A stretch of 64,000 nt of DNA from Psychrobacter proteolyticus (lineage in GTDB: Bacteria; Pseudomonadota; Gammaproteobacteria; Pseudomonadales; Moraxellaceae), in the NCBI RefSeq assembly GCF_003350005.1, contig NZ_QLKS01000002.1, positions 62,001 to 126,000 on the forward strand. The letters are read 5' to 3'. The notes beneath the pieces are model-generated. The model was given only the letters and a program-made list of their open reading frames with translations. It did no database searches and had not been told where the DNA came from. Positions 28,752 to 37,719 of this stretch are shown in pieces. Made by a program: the position numbers and the translations under genes. How positions within the stretch are numbered: position 1 is the first letter of the stretch; each line of letters begins with the position of its first letter.

Positions 28752-29570
28752 ATGAGATTTTTAATTAGTAACGATGATGGTGTGTATGCGCCAGGATTAT
28801 TGGCACTATCTCAGGCATTATCGACTATTGGTGAAGTGGTGGTCGTCGGCCCGAACGATGAACAAAGCGGCTATGCCAGTGCGCTGAGTGTCTCAAGACC
28901 ACTGCATACGCATCAGCTGCCTTCTGGATTCGTAGCAGTAAATGGTTCACCAGCTGATTGTGTTTATCTAGCAATCCATGAGTTGTATCGTGATACTGAC
29001 TTTGACTGCGTGATTACAGGCATTAACTCAGGGGCTAACTTGGGACAAGATGTGATGTTCTCTGGTACGTTCGGTGCTGCATTGACTGCGCAACTATCTG
29101 GTATCCCTGCTATAGCAACGTCTTTAGTAGGCGGGGGTGTCAAAAATGGCGGGCAAGAATCAGCCAGTGATTATCAAGTGGCCGCACATGAAATCGTCAA
29201 ACTGCTTACCGAGACTTCGATTTTAGAGATGCTCAAAAGTTTGCCCTATCATGTATTAAACGTTAATATTCCTGATGTGCAGCATGCTGACGATATCAAA
29301 GGTCGAAAAATAACTTCGTTAGGACATAAGCAGGCTGCTCAGCCAGTGTGCCATATGATAGACCCACGCGGTCGAGACGCGTATTGGTTGTCTCTACGAA
29401 AAGGTAAAAATGAGAGACCATTAGAGCCGTCAATCGATGCGATACAAGCTAAGCAGGATGCGATAACAGACTATCAGGCTGTAGCGGCAGGGTATGTCAG
29501 TTTATCACCAGTACGCCTGCATCATACACCAACGGCAGCGCTAGATAGATTATCAACACTCGCGCTATAA
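28752..29570 (+). CDS. surE: 5'/3'-nucleotidase SurE
   Basis: SurE is a metal-dependent nucleotidase and exopolyphosphatase linked to stationary-phase survival. The N-terminus MRFLISNDDGVYAPGL has the metal-binding DD pair, with GPNDEQSGYASALS, the NGSPADCV loop and the GINSGANLGQDVMFSGTFGAA block following. Length 272 residues, slightly longer than E. coli SurE because of a C-terminal extension. It is followed by the nlpD-like gene, the usual neighbour (surE-pcm-nlpD-rpoS in E. coli), but pcm and rpoS are absent here. Confidence 0.96.
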   Translation: MRFLISNDDGVYAPGLLALSQALSTIGEVVVVGPNDEQSGYASALSVSRPLHTHQLPSGFVAVNGSPADCVYLAIHELYRDTDFDCVITGINSGANLGQDVMFSGTFGAALTAQLSGIPAIATSLVGGGVKNGGQESASDYQVAAHEIVKLLTETSILEMLKSLPYHVLNVNIPDVQHADDIKGRKITSLGHKQAAQPVCHMIDPRGRDAYWLSLRKGKNERPLEPSIDAIQAKQDAITDYQAVAAGYVSLSPVRLHHTPTAALDRLSTLAL

Positions 29571-29705
29571 ATTCTATAAGATATAATCCATATCGGCTTA
29601 TTAAACACTGACGTGTTATGAGAATATCAGAAGACTCTTGTGTAATATCAAGCGCTTTTGAATGATTAAACAATGAATGAGCAACACAAAGAACAGGAAC
29701 CTTGT

Positions 29706-30494
29706 ATGAAAAAAATCATAGCTGGATCGCACCTTGTTAAAGCTGCGTTGATTGGTACTATGGCAGTCGCTACTCTATCTGTCGTCGGCTGTGCAACGAA
29801 GCCTACCTATCAATCGGCAAACCAAGCAGGTCCTAAGATTATTACTAACGCGCAAGGCATCCCTAACTATCACCGTGTACAACGCGGTGACACGGTCAGC
29901 CAGATTGCAGCGCGTTATCGTCTGAACTATCGCCAAATCGGGGCGATGAACAATCTAGATAGTAAATACACCATCTATAGTGGTCAATGGCTCAAACTAT
30001 GGCAAGGCAATGCGGCAACTACTGCGAGTAACAGTAGCTATAGTGCCCCAATCCAATCACAGCCAACTTATACGCCACCTGTCACCCAATCTCAAACCCC
30101 AGCCTATGAAGTCACTGCCAACTCGACCTCTGGTTATGATTATCCTACGCGCAATCCAGTGACTCGTAATATTGACCCTGCTTCAGGCAATATGGGAATG
30201 TGGTTTGCGGGCAAAGTTGGTGATCCAGTACTTGCTAGCCAATCAGGAACTGTGCTTTACTCAGGCAACGGTCTGCCAGAGTATGGCAATCTAATTATGA
30301 TTCGTCATAGTGATAACTACATCACAGCCTACGCGCACAATAGCCAATTATTGGTGCAAGAAGGCGACACAGTACAGCGAGGTCAACGCATTGCCAGTAT
30401 GGGCAGCAGTGGTCAGACCAATGAGGTAGGCTTAGAGTTTCAAGTTCGCTTAAACGGTAATCCTATTGATCCACGTAGCGTACTTGGGCGTTAG
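29706..30494 (+). CDS. nlpD: NlpD-like lipoprotein, LysM plus degenerate M23 domain
   Basis: Probable activator of the amidase AmiC in cell separation. ATG 29706 is preferred over 29673 because AGGA precedes it and the signal peptide then starts MKKIIAG and ends in the lipobox SVVGC (Cys29). A LysM domain (about 55-99, YHRVQRGDTVSQIA) is followed by a Pro/Thr-rich linker and an M23-like domain (about 160-258). Its zinc ligands are missing: the usual HxH motif reads LEF, and the first His-xxx-Asp is not recognisable. It is therefore a non-enzymatic activator of the NlpD/EnvC kind. Length 262 residues. Confidence 0.9.
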   Translation: MKKIIAGSHLVKAALIGTMAVATLSVVGCATKPTYQSANQAGPKIITNAQGIPNYHRVQRGDTVSQIAARYRLNYRQIGAMNNLDSKYTIYSGQWLKLWQGNAATTASNSSYSAPIQSQPTYTPPVTQSQTPAYEVTANSTSGYDYPTRNPVTRNIDPASGNMGMWFAGKVGDPVLASQSGTVLYSGNGLPEYGNLIMIRHSDNYITAYAHNSQLLVQEGDTVQRGQRIASMGSSGQTNEVGLEFQVRLNGNPIDPRSVLGR

Positions 30495-30563
30495 ACTTAA
30501 ATAATAGCTACGGATAGCTTGGCCACTGTGAGCCATTTTATTTATTCATGTTTGAGATTTTTT

Positions 30564-31862
30564 ATGAGATTAAAAAAGCAATACCTCACCCTTATGCCAG
30601 CATTAGTGATGGTCGGGTGTACAAGCCAGCAGGCAATGCAAAATAAGCCTGTTCGTCAAGGCGGCGTTGAAATTACTCAAACCCAAACCGTTCAGGTCAA
30701 ACCAACACCTACGCCAGTAGTCAAACCGCAGCCTGCGCCAAAGCCTAGCTACAGTAGCTTTTCTGATTGGAAGTCAGACTTTTCTATGCGGGCCATATCG
30801 TCAGGCTATGATGCCCAAGTTATTGGTCGATTGCTCGATTCTGCTTATCTAAATCAGCAAGTCATCTCATTAGATTCAGGTCAGCCCGAGTTTTCTAAGA
30901 TGCCGTGGGAATACGTAGATTCTGCGGTATCAAGTGGACGCGTCAGTGTGGGTAAACGTAAATTTTCTGAGCAGCGTGCTTACTTGTCTCAGCTAGAGTC
31001 TCAGTATGGGGTTAGTGCAGAGATTATCGCTGCGATATGGGGTATGGAGTCATCGTATGGCGCTGTGACGGGCAATAGTGATTTGCCAAGTTCGCTTGCC
31101 AGCCTTGCTTATGATGGTCGTCGTCAAGAGTTCGCTGAAACGCAGTTGCTATCGTTAGCGACCTTGCTACAACGTGGTGACGTATCATGGTCACAGTTAG
31201 ATGGCTCTTGGGCAGGCGGTATGGGACAAACACAGTTTATCCCTGAGACTTGGCTCAAACAAGGGGTCGATGGTGATGGCAATGGACATCGCAATCCTTG
31301 GGCGACTGGTGATGCACTAGCCTCGACGGCCAACTATCTTAGTAACTCAGGTTGGGTTCGTGGCTTAGCGCCATTTTATGAAGCAACGGTGCCAGCCTCG
31401 TTTGATTACTCAGTGGTTGGTAGCAAACAACCTGCTGCTAGATGGGCTGCGATGGGTGTCGATACGATAGCGGACGTTTACCTAGATGCCAATACTCAGA
31501 TGGAGCTATGGTTACCTGCCGGTAAAGACGGTCCAGTGTTACTGTTAAGCCCAAATTTTGATGTAATCAAAGTCTATAACAACTCATCAAGCTATGCGTT
31601 GGGGGTTAGTCTGCTAGGCAAAACGATTGATGGACAAAGCGGTTTGCAAAAATCTTGGCCTCGTTATGAGCGTCCGTTATCGACTACGCAAGTGACTAAC
31701 CTACAACGTCGTTTGACTAGTATGGGTTACGATACCAAAGGCGCTGATGGTATCGTGGGTACCAATACTCGTATGGCATTCCAGCGCTGGCAAGCAGATA
31801 ATGGCCAAACGCCAGATGGATTTATCACTCAAAACAGTGCGTCTTCATTGGCTGGATGGTGA
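30564..31862 (+). CDS. mltB: Membrane-bound lytic murein transglycosylase B, with peptidoglycan-binding domain
   Basis: A lipoprotein that cleaves the MurNAc-GlcNAc bond to give anhydro ends. The start ATG 30564 replaces an upstream TTG (30519) because a signal peptide with lipobox MVGC (Cys19) then begins directly. A Pro/Thr-rich linker leads to the SLT_2 domain, with the catalytic Glu in IWGMESSYGAVTG, and the typical YDGRRQEFAE and GMGQTQFIPETW segments. A C-terminal PG_binding_1 domain (LQRRLTSMGYDTKGADGIVG) is attached. Length 432 residues. It follows nlpD by 70 bases and probably shares its transcript. Confidence 0.93.
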   Translation: MRLKKQYLTLMPALVMVGCTSQQAMQNKPVRQGGVEITQTQTVQVKPTPTPVVKPQPAPKPSYSSFSDWKSDFSMRAISSGYDAQVIGRLLDSAYLNQQVISLDSGQPEFSKMPWEYVDSAVSSGRVSVGKRKFSEQRAYLSQLESQYGVSAEIIAAIWGMESSYGAVTGNSDLPSSLASLAYDGRRQEFAETQLLSLATLLQRGDVSWSQLDGSWAGGMGQTQFIPETWLKQGVDGDGNGHRNPWATGDALASTANYLSNSGWVRGLAPFYEATVPASFDYSVVGSKQPAARWAAMGVDTIADVYLDANTQMELWLPAGKDGPVLLLSPNFDVIKVYNNSSSYALGVSLLGKTIDGQSGLQKSWPRYERPLSTTQVTNLQRRLTSMGYDTKGADGIVGTNTRMAFQRWQADNGQTPDGFITQNSASSLAGW

Positions 31863-31970
31863 GGTAGGCTGACGGTATTTATGCACTGTATAAAAGTGGC
31901 TCTTTTTAATCATACTTAGCCATTATTAATTAGCCACTAGTCATCAAACGATAATTTACTTTGTTCTACA

Positions 31971-31998
31971 AAAAGCACCTTGCCAAGGTGCTTTTTTT
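31971..31998 (+). terminator. Terminator after mltB
   Basis: AAAAGCACCTT (31971-31981) pairs with AAGGTGCTTTT (31985-31995) around a 3-base loop, followed by T. It is 109 bases after the stop. Confidence 0.9.
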
Positions 31999-32268
31999 GT
32001 CTCAATCTATGTCTGATTTTGCTGACATCTTTAACACAATGGACAATGCAATAAGTATCAAATATTAAGACCAGTGTAATCTGGCTTTATTCAAAACTTA
32101 TCAGGACAAGGTTAATACAAGAAAGTTGATACTTTGAATGATAGACTCTAGATAATGTGTTTTCTAACGATGGCTTTTACTCATAGTTTTTAGTGACAGT
32201 CTTTAACGACCATTTTTAATAACAGTTTCGATTATAAATAATTAGAACGACAGAAAGAGCGTGACCTT
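31999..32268. other. Upstream region of the molybdenum cofactor cluster
   Basis: AT-rich, about 270 bases after the mltB terminator; the whole gap is about 400 bases. No supported gene. No Moco riboswitch or ModE site was recognised by eye. Confidence 0.35.
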
Positions 32269-33564
32269 ATGATTACCATGGAAGAATTACAAGCTGCGAT
32301 ACAGCAACGGATAGATAATTATCATATTACTGACTTTCCGCTACAAAAAAGAGCCGTTAACACTCTAGAGTTGCTGGGCAGCCTAAACCATATACTGGCT
32401 CAAGATATTGCTTCGCCTTTTGATGTACCGCGACAAAACCTATCTGCAATGGATGGCTATGCGATTGCCAAAGGTAGTGAATTATCAGAAAACAGTACTA
32501 TCGAAATCGTTGGTGAGTCGCAAGCTGGTAGTGCTTATACTGGTGAAACAGCTGCAGGGCAAGGGGTGCGGATTTTTACGGGTGCAGTCGTGCCAGATTG
32601 CTGTGATACGGTCATTATGCAAGAGAATACAAATTTTGCAGCTATCAAAGCGACCGTTGATAAATCTCGACCTTACGACATCACGCTCACGCAAACCGCC
32701 AAAGTTGACGATAATATCCGCTCACAAGGCGAAGAGATTGAGTCTGGGGAAGCCGTTTTAAAAATCGGTAAACGACTAAATCCTGCAGATATTAGCTTAC
32801 TGGCCAACCTTGGTATTAGCCAAGTGAACGTGTTCCAGCCGCTCGTTGTAGGCGTGTTGGCAACAGGTGATGAGCTAGTGGCTATTGGCAATGAGCTACA
32901 AAGTCTAGCCCAAATATATAACTCTAATACCCCAACGCTCAAAAGCTTGCTATCAGATCTGCCTATCACTATTCGTGATTATGGCATTATCCCTGATAGC
33001 CTAGAGCAGACAACTATCGCAGTCAATGATGCCATGCAGGACTGTGATGTACTGATATCGACGGCAGGTGTCTCAGTTGGTGACTATGATTTTTTGACCA
33101 CGGTGATTGAAACACTAGGTCAGATTAACCATTACAAAGTGGCGATGAAACCTGGTAAGCCTTTTGTATTTGGTGAATTGAATAAAAATCTCGATAAGCC
33201 AGTACTGTATTTTGGCCTACCGGGCAATCCGCTCTCTACTGTTGTGGGTACGCTACAGTTTGTGATACCTGCATTGTGGCAAATGTCAGGTGCTAGTGTG
33301 TCAGAGCAGCCTATGCCGCTAGCTATTAAAGCCAAACTCATCAGTGATATCAGAAAATCTCCCGGCCGCAAAGACTTTCAGCGTGGCGTATTGTCACGAG
33401 ACGATACGGGTAATTATCAAGTTGAGTGCTTCTCAAGACAGCAGTCACATAGAATCAAACAGCTGAGCCGCGCCAATTGCTTTATTGTATTGGACAAAGA
33501 CAGTGGGAACGTAGCAGCTGGTAATGACGTCGTTGTACAACCGTTTTCTTGGCTACATCGCTAA
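32269..33564 (+). CDS. moeA: Molybdopterin molybdenumtransferase MoeA
   Basis: MoeA inserts molybdate into adenylylated molybdopterin. The 431-residue protein has the MoeA domain order: SAMDGYAI near residue 63, the ATGDELV strand, the STAGVSVGDYDF loop, MKPGKPFVFG, and FGLPGNPLSTV. The C-terminal domain IV carries PGRKDFQRGVL. ATG 32269 has no strong ribosome site; ATG three codons on is an alternative. It is the first gene of a complete cofactor cluster reading moeA-moaA-moaB-mobA-moaC-moaD-moaE-modA-modB. Confidence 0.95.
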   Translation: MITMEELQAAIQQRIDNYHITDFPLQKRAVNTLELLGSLNHILAQDIASPFDVPRQNLSAMDGYAIAKGSELSENSTIEIVGESQAGSAYTGETAAGQGVRIFTGAVVPDCCDTVIMQENTNFAAIKATVDKSRPYDITLTQTAKVDDNIRSQGEEIESGEAVLKIGKRLNPADISLLANLGISQVNVFQPLVVGVLATGDELVAIGNELQSLAQIYNSNTPTLKSLLSDLPITIRDYGIIPDSLEQTTIAVNDAMQDCDVLISTAGVSVGDYDFLTTVIETLGQINHYKVAMKPGKPFVFGELNKNLDKPVLYFGLPGNPLSTVVGTLQFVIPALWQMSGASVSEQPMPLAIKAKLISDIRKSPGRKDFQRGVLSRDDTGNYQVECFSRQQSHRIKQLSRANCFIVLDKDSGNVAAGNDVVVQPFSWLHR

Positions 33565-33686
33565 TTCATCGTTTGCCAATTTATTGTAAGGTGCTCATAC
33601 AATGCTAGAGAGTAACCTTACATTGGTATGCTAAACACGAATAATAAAGTAGTGCTTATAGTAAGCAGTACTGATGGCAGTAACAT

Positions 33687-34799
33687 ATGATTGATGACAA
33701 CATAGATGACAAACACAAAATAGACAGCCCGCAACTCTATTCGCCGAGCTTGGCACCGGCATTATCTGATGGCTACATAGAGCCTTCCTTGGTCGTGCCC
33801 GCTGAACAGATGAGTGACTATCACCAGCCGCTAACCGATGGGTTTGCACGGCGTCTGACATATCTGCGTCTATCTATTACTGACTTTTGTAATTTTCGCT
33901 GTGAGTATTGCCTGCCAAATGGTTATCAAGGTAAGCGCCCTGATGATGAGCTGAGTATCTCTGAAATTGCCACCTTGGTGCGCGGCTTTGCTCAAGTAGG
34001 TACCAAAAAAGTTAGAATTACAGGTGGTGAGCCTTCTATTCGTCGTGATGTTGTCGAAATTATCGAAACGATTAAGCAGACTGACGGTATTGAGACGGTC
34101 GCGATGACCAGTAACGGCTATAAATTGGGTAAACATATAGCCAACTGGCAAGCTGCTGGACTTGATCAGCTCAATATCAGTATGGACAGTTTTGATGCAG
34201 CTACCTTTCATAAAATGACAGGCTTTGATACCTTGCCGCAGATATTGGCTGACATGGATACATTATTAGAAACGACTGATATCAAACTCAAAATAAATAG
34301 TGTCTTGATGGCAGAGACTGCTTTTGAGAACTTAATCACGGCGATCGACTATGTCAGAGACAGACAAGTGACCTATCGCTTTATTGAATTTATGCAGACC
34401 AGTGATAATAGCGATTTGTTTTTTGCGCAGCATGCTCAGTCTGATATTATCACTGATTACTTGTTAGAAAATGGCTGGCAGCCGCACGAGCGCGGTAGTG
34501 CCGATGGTCCCGCAGTAGAGTATAGCCACCCTGAATATGTCGGTCGTATCGGTATGATTGCCCCATATGCGGCGCACTTCTGTGATACCTGTAACCGCTT
34601 GCGCGTAAGCAGCCAAGGCAAGGTGCATTTGTGTCTGTTTGACCAAGGCAACTACGATATCCGTCCATACTTACAGCAAGACGATATCCAAGGACTGGTG
34701 AACACTTTACATAGCTTTATGCCAATCAAGCCTGAGCATCATCATCTCCATAACTCTAACAGTGGCATCATGCACAATCTATCGATAATCGGCGGATAA
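33687..34799 (+). CDS. moaA: GTP 3',8-cyclase MoaA
   Basis: MoaA is the radical-SAM enzyme that, with MoaC, turns GTP into cyclic pyranopterin monophosphate. The N-terminal cluster ligands are Cys68, Cys72 and Cys75 (CNFRCEYC); the second cluster is bound by the C-terminal CDTCNRLRVSSQGKVHLC segment. The chain ends in IIGG, the conserved double-glycine tail needed for activity. Further motifs: RITGGEPSIR and TSNGY. Length 370 residues; the first 50 are polar and longer than usual. ATG 33687 could be replaced by an internal start. Confidence 0.96.
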   Translation: MIDDNIDDKHKIDSPQLYSPSLAPALSDGYIEPSLVVPAEQMSDYHQPLTDGFARRLTYLRLSITDFCNFRCEYCLPNGYQGKRPDDELSISEIATLVRGFAQVGTKKVRITGGEPSIRRDVVEIIETIKQTDGIETVAMTSNGYKLGKHIANWQAAGLDQLNISMDSFDAATFHKMTGFDTLPQILADMDTLLETTDIKLKINSVLMAETAFENLITAIDYVRDRQVTYRFIEFMQTSDNSDLFFAQHAQSDIITDYLLENGWQPHERGSADGPAVEYSHPEYVGRIGMIAPYAAHFCDTCNRLRVSSQGKVHLCLFDQGNYDIRPYLQQDDIQGLVNTLHSFMPIKPEHHHLHNSNSGIMHNLSIIGG

Positions 34800-34928
34800 A
34801 ACATTTTGAGTCTGCAATCATGACGCTGATAGAGATTGTTTTCCAACGCAATCGTTTTTCAATATAGCTTTTTTCGATACAACAGATCTTTAATACAATT
34901 ATAAAATGAAATCTATAAAGGATTATTT

Positions 34929-35459
34929 ATGAGTAAGCCTGCTGCACAATTTACACCGCTTAATATTGCTGTATTGACTGTTTCTGATAGCCGTACGCTG
35001 GCAGAAGATACGTCAGGCCAGTACTTAGTAGATAGCTTGACTGAAGCAGGGCATCATTTAGCAGATCGTCAACTAATTACCGACGATATCTACCAGATTC
35101 GCGCAGTTATCAGTGGTTGGATTGCTAGTCCAGACGTCCATGCGGTTATTACAACTGGCGGTACAGGGTTCTTTATTAGAGATAGCATGCCAGAAGCTGT
35201 GAGTGTACTGTTTGACAAATCAATCGATGGCTTTGGTGAAATGTTCCGTTTAATCTCAAAAGACGAAATCGGTATGTCTACCGTACAATCGCGAGCAGTT
35301 GCTGGCATGGCCAATGGTACGGGTATATTCTGTCTACCAGGTTCTTCTGGTGCTTGCCGTACTGGTTGGGAAAATATCTTAAAAGATCAGTTTGATAGTC
35401 GTACTCGTCCGTGCAATTTTGTGCCGCATTTTTTGGCACAAAATCCTAGCCATAATTGA
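34929..35459 (+). CDS. moaB: Molybdopterin adenylyltransferase-type protein MoaB/Mog
   Basis: A 176-residue protein of the MoaB/Mog family that adenylylates molybdopterin before metal insertion by MoeA. Visible: IAVLTVSDSRTLAEDTSG, the TTGGTGFFIRDSMPEA signature with the substrate-binding GGTG, and the C-terminal IFCLPGSSGACRTGW block. AAAGGA precedes ATG 34929. The distinction between active Mog and MoaB cannot be settled from sequence alone; no other Mog candidate is in the cluster, so this is likely the active enzyme. Confidence 0.92.
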   Translation: MSKPAAQFTPLNIAVLTVSDSRTLAEDTSGQYLVDSLTEAGHHLADRQLITDDIYQIRAVISGWIASPDVHAVITTGGTGFFIRDSMPEAVSVLFDKSIDGFGEMFRLISKDEIGMSTVQSRAVAGMANGTGIFCLPGSSGACRTGWENILKDQFDSRTRPCNFVPHFLAQNPSHN

Positions 35460-35477
35460 GATATAAATAATTGAGCT

Positions 35478-36230
35478 ATGAGTGATATACAATCAAGCCT
35501 GACAGGTAATAGCATAGTAACAGATTGCTCAAATAATCTGGATGGTTTGGCAGGTGTGGTTATCTTGGCAGGCGGGGCATCTAGACGTATGGGAACGGCT
35601 AAGGCTATATTGACGCTACCGTCAGGTGAGCAGCTGTTAAACTATCATGTTCGTCATGCGAACAAGTTACAAGTTCCTATATTGATTGCAGATAATGGTC
35701 GCGACTTTCAAACGGGTTTAGATATCCATTCAGAAGAACCTAATGCGCCTGTTATTCACATTGCTGATTATGGTACTGATGTTGACTCTAGTGAGCATGA
35801 TGAGCAGATTAAAACTGGCGGCGCTTTGGTCGCTATCGAATCAGCCTTACAAACATTGAGCGATTTGAACGATTTGAATGATTTAGGCATATCAAAAAAC
35901 GTACAAGCATTATGGTTACTGGTTATTAGCTGTGATAGCTTAATACCAGCAACTGACTTGTGGCAGAAATTACAATGTGAAATAAGACTTGCTGCCGATA
36001 AAAAAGTAATTTGCTTAAAAGATGACGGTCATTTATATCCATTGTTAGGGTTTTATCAGTTGAGCATCGAGCCTGATTTGAAGGCCTATATAGATAACGG
36101 ACAGCGTAGAGTGATGCAGTTTATTCAGCCATTGGTGCAAGCCGTACCATTTAGCAAAGAGTGGCAGAATTTGACCAACTTTAATACGCCTGAAGATTTT
36201 AAGCGGGCATGTGCTGCTCTATCAAAATAA
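35478..36230 (+). CDS. mobA: Molybdenum cofactor guanylyltransferase
   Basis: MobA attaches GMP to Mo-molybdopterin to give the bis-MGD cofactor of DMSO-reductase type enzymes. The N-terminal GVVILAGGASRRMGTAKAIL is the nucleotidyltransferase signature with the Lys that binds GTP; the central SCDSL motif contains the Asp for Mg2+. Length 250 residues. An internal stretch encodes the short repeat DLNDLNDLG, a possible slippage product in a loop. The C-terminal LTNFNTPEDF is typical. It follows moaB by 18 bases. Confidence 0.9.
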   Translation: MSDIQSSLTGNSIVTDCSNNLDGLAGVVILAGGASRRMGTAKAILTLPSGEQLLNYHVRHANKLQVPILIADNGRDFQTGLDIHSEEPNAPVIHIADYGTDVDSSEHDEQIKTGGALVAIESALQTLSDLNDLNDLGISKNVQALWLLVISCDSLIPATDLWQKLQCEIRLAADKKVICLKDDGHLYPLLGFYQLSIEPDLKAYIDNGQRRVMQFIQPLVQAVPFSKEWQNLTNFNTPEDFKRACAALSK

Positions 36231-36260
36231 TAAAAATATCAAATAAGAAAGGTTATATAA

Positions 36261-36767
36261 ATGAGTGACAGCGTTCAGATAAATCAGCAATCTACTTTAT
36301 CTCACTTAGACAGTGATGGTGATATTACCATGGTCGATGTCAGTGGTAAGACAGCAACAACGCGAGAAGCCAATGCCACTGGACAAGTACGCTTTCCCAG
36401 TGAGATTTATGCGCAGATTAAAGCGGCTGATGGAATGACCAAAAAAGGTAGTATCACGCAAACGGCACACATCGCTGGTATCATGGCGGCCAAACGCACT
36501 CATGATCTTATACCGCTTTGTCATCCACTACCGCTAGACAAGATAGGTTTGAGCTTTGAGTACAACGACGCGCTCAGCAGCATCACGGTCAGTGCCGTAG
36601 TCAAGGTCACGCACAAAACAGGGGTTGAGATGGAAGCGCTAACAGCAGTTAGTGTTGCCTGCTTAACTATCTATGATATGACCAAAGCACTATCGCATGA
36701 TATCGTTATAGACGATATTCATTTGGTTAAAAAGACAGGTGGTAAGTCAGATTACAGTCATGCTTAA
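36261..36767 (+). CDS. moaC: Cyclic pyranopterin monophosphate synthase MoaC
   Basis: MoaC converts 3',8-cyclo-GTP into cPMP. The 168-residue protein shows MVDVSGKTATTREA, the AHIAGIMAAKRTHDLIPLCHPL active-site region, the HKTGVEMEALTAVSVACLTIYDM block and a final VKKTGGKSDY, with the active-site Lys. Family length. It lies 30 bases after mobA; AAAGG precedes the start. Confidence 0.97.
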   Translation: MSDSVQINQQSTLSHLDSDGDITMVDVSGKTATTREANATGQVRFPSEIYAQIKAADGMTKKGSITQTAHIAGIMAAKRTHDLIPLCHPLPLDKIGLSFEYNDALSSITVSAVVKVTHKTGVEMEALTAVSVACLTIYDMTKALSHDIVIDDIHLVKKTGGKSDYSHA

Positions 36768-36868
36768 AATGACGAAATTGCAGAGTACGTCATCAATTAA
36801 TCAACCAATTAATCAATAAAGATATGCTAAATGCCAAGCAAGGAAGCTTGCATAAGATGGAGAGATTT

Positions 36869-37150
36869 ATGAGTGCTATCGATATGACAACTAATATCGA
36901 ATCAACGATGAATATTAATGTCATGTATTTTGCCAGTTTGGCTGACGAGGCCCATTGTCAGCAAGAGACAGTAAGCGTACAGCAGGATACGTCATTGACT
37001 GAACTATACGAACAGCTTAGTCAAAAGCATCGTTTTGGCCGTTCGCAGTCGGAGCTACGTGTTGCAGTAAATGACTACTTTGCTAAATGGACTGACCAGA
37101 TAAATGATGGTGATAGCGTGGTTTTCATTACGCCAGTCGCTGGTGGTTAG
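36869..37150 (+). CDS. moaD: Molybdopterin synthase small subunit MoaD
   Basis: MoaD is the ubiquitin-like sulfur carrier whose C-terminal Gly-Gly is thiocarboxylated and donates sulfur to cPMP. ATG 36869 is chosen because GGAGAG lies 6 bases before it; the upstream ATGs at 36824 and 36857 lack such a site. This gives 93 residues, still about a dozen more than E. coli MoaD. The chain ends FITPVAGG, with the required double glycine. It is followed by moaE, its partner. Confidence 0.92.
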   Translation: MSAIDMTTNIESTMNINVMYFASLADEAHCQQETVSVQQDTSLTELYEQLSQKHRFGRSQSELRVAVNDYFAKWTDQINDGDSVVFITPVAGG

Positions 37151-37227
37151 ACAAGCATTTACTAGTGTCCATTTTTTCAGTGGCTATTCAGTGGTTACAA
37201 AGAAAAAATAATAAATAGAGAAAAAAA

Positions 37228-37719
37228 ATGACCGACAACGTCCACGATCATTCAATGAGCATCAAACGTAGTGCTGACGACGCTTACCTTATCGCTGAGC
37301 GTGATGGTTTTGCACTACTAGATATTGCGATTGATGAAGATAGGCTAAAAAGTACGTTAGATAATGACAGCTGCGGCGCGTTTGTTTGTTTTGAAGGGCG
37401 AGTGCGCAACCATAATAACGCCACGAGCGTTGATCGTCTTACCTATTATGGTTATGAGGATTTGGCCATCAATCAAGGCCGCGCCATTATAGAAGAAGCC
37501 AAAAAGCGTTTTGAAATTACCCATGCCATCGCGATACATCGTATCGGTGCGCTAGAAATTGGCGATGTAGCTGTGTGGGTTGGGGTAGTATCAGCGCACC
37601 GTTATCCAGCATTTGATGCTTGTCGCTGGATATTAGATACTATCAAAGCGGACATTCCTGTGTGGAAGCAAGAGTACTACGAAGACGACTCGTCTAAATG
37701 GCTCAGCAATAATGGTTAA
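37228..37719 (+). CDS. moaE: Molybdopterin synthase catalytic subunit MoaE
   Basis: MoaE dimerises and takes up the thiocarboxylated tail of MoaD to build the dithiolene of molybdopterin. The 163-residue protein has CGAFVCFEGRVRNHNN, LTYYGYEDLA, the HRIGALEIGDVAVWVGV strand and IKADIPVWKQEYYED, with the two active-site lysines. The stop overlaps the start of modA by 8 bases, so the two are translationally coupled. Confidence 0.96.
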   Translation: MTDNVHDHSMSIKRSADDAYLIAERDGFALLDIAIDEDRLKSTLDNDSCGAFVCFEGRVRNHNNATSVDRLTYYGYEDLAINQGRAIIEEAKKRFEITHAIAIHRIGALEIGDVAVWVGVVSAHRYPAFDACRWILDTIKADIPVWKQEYYEDDSSKWLSNNG

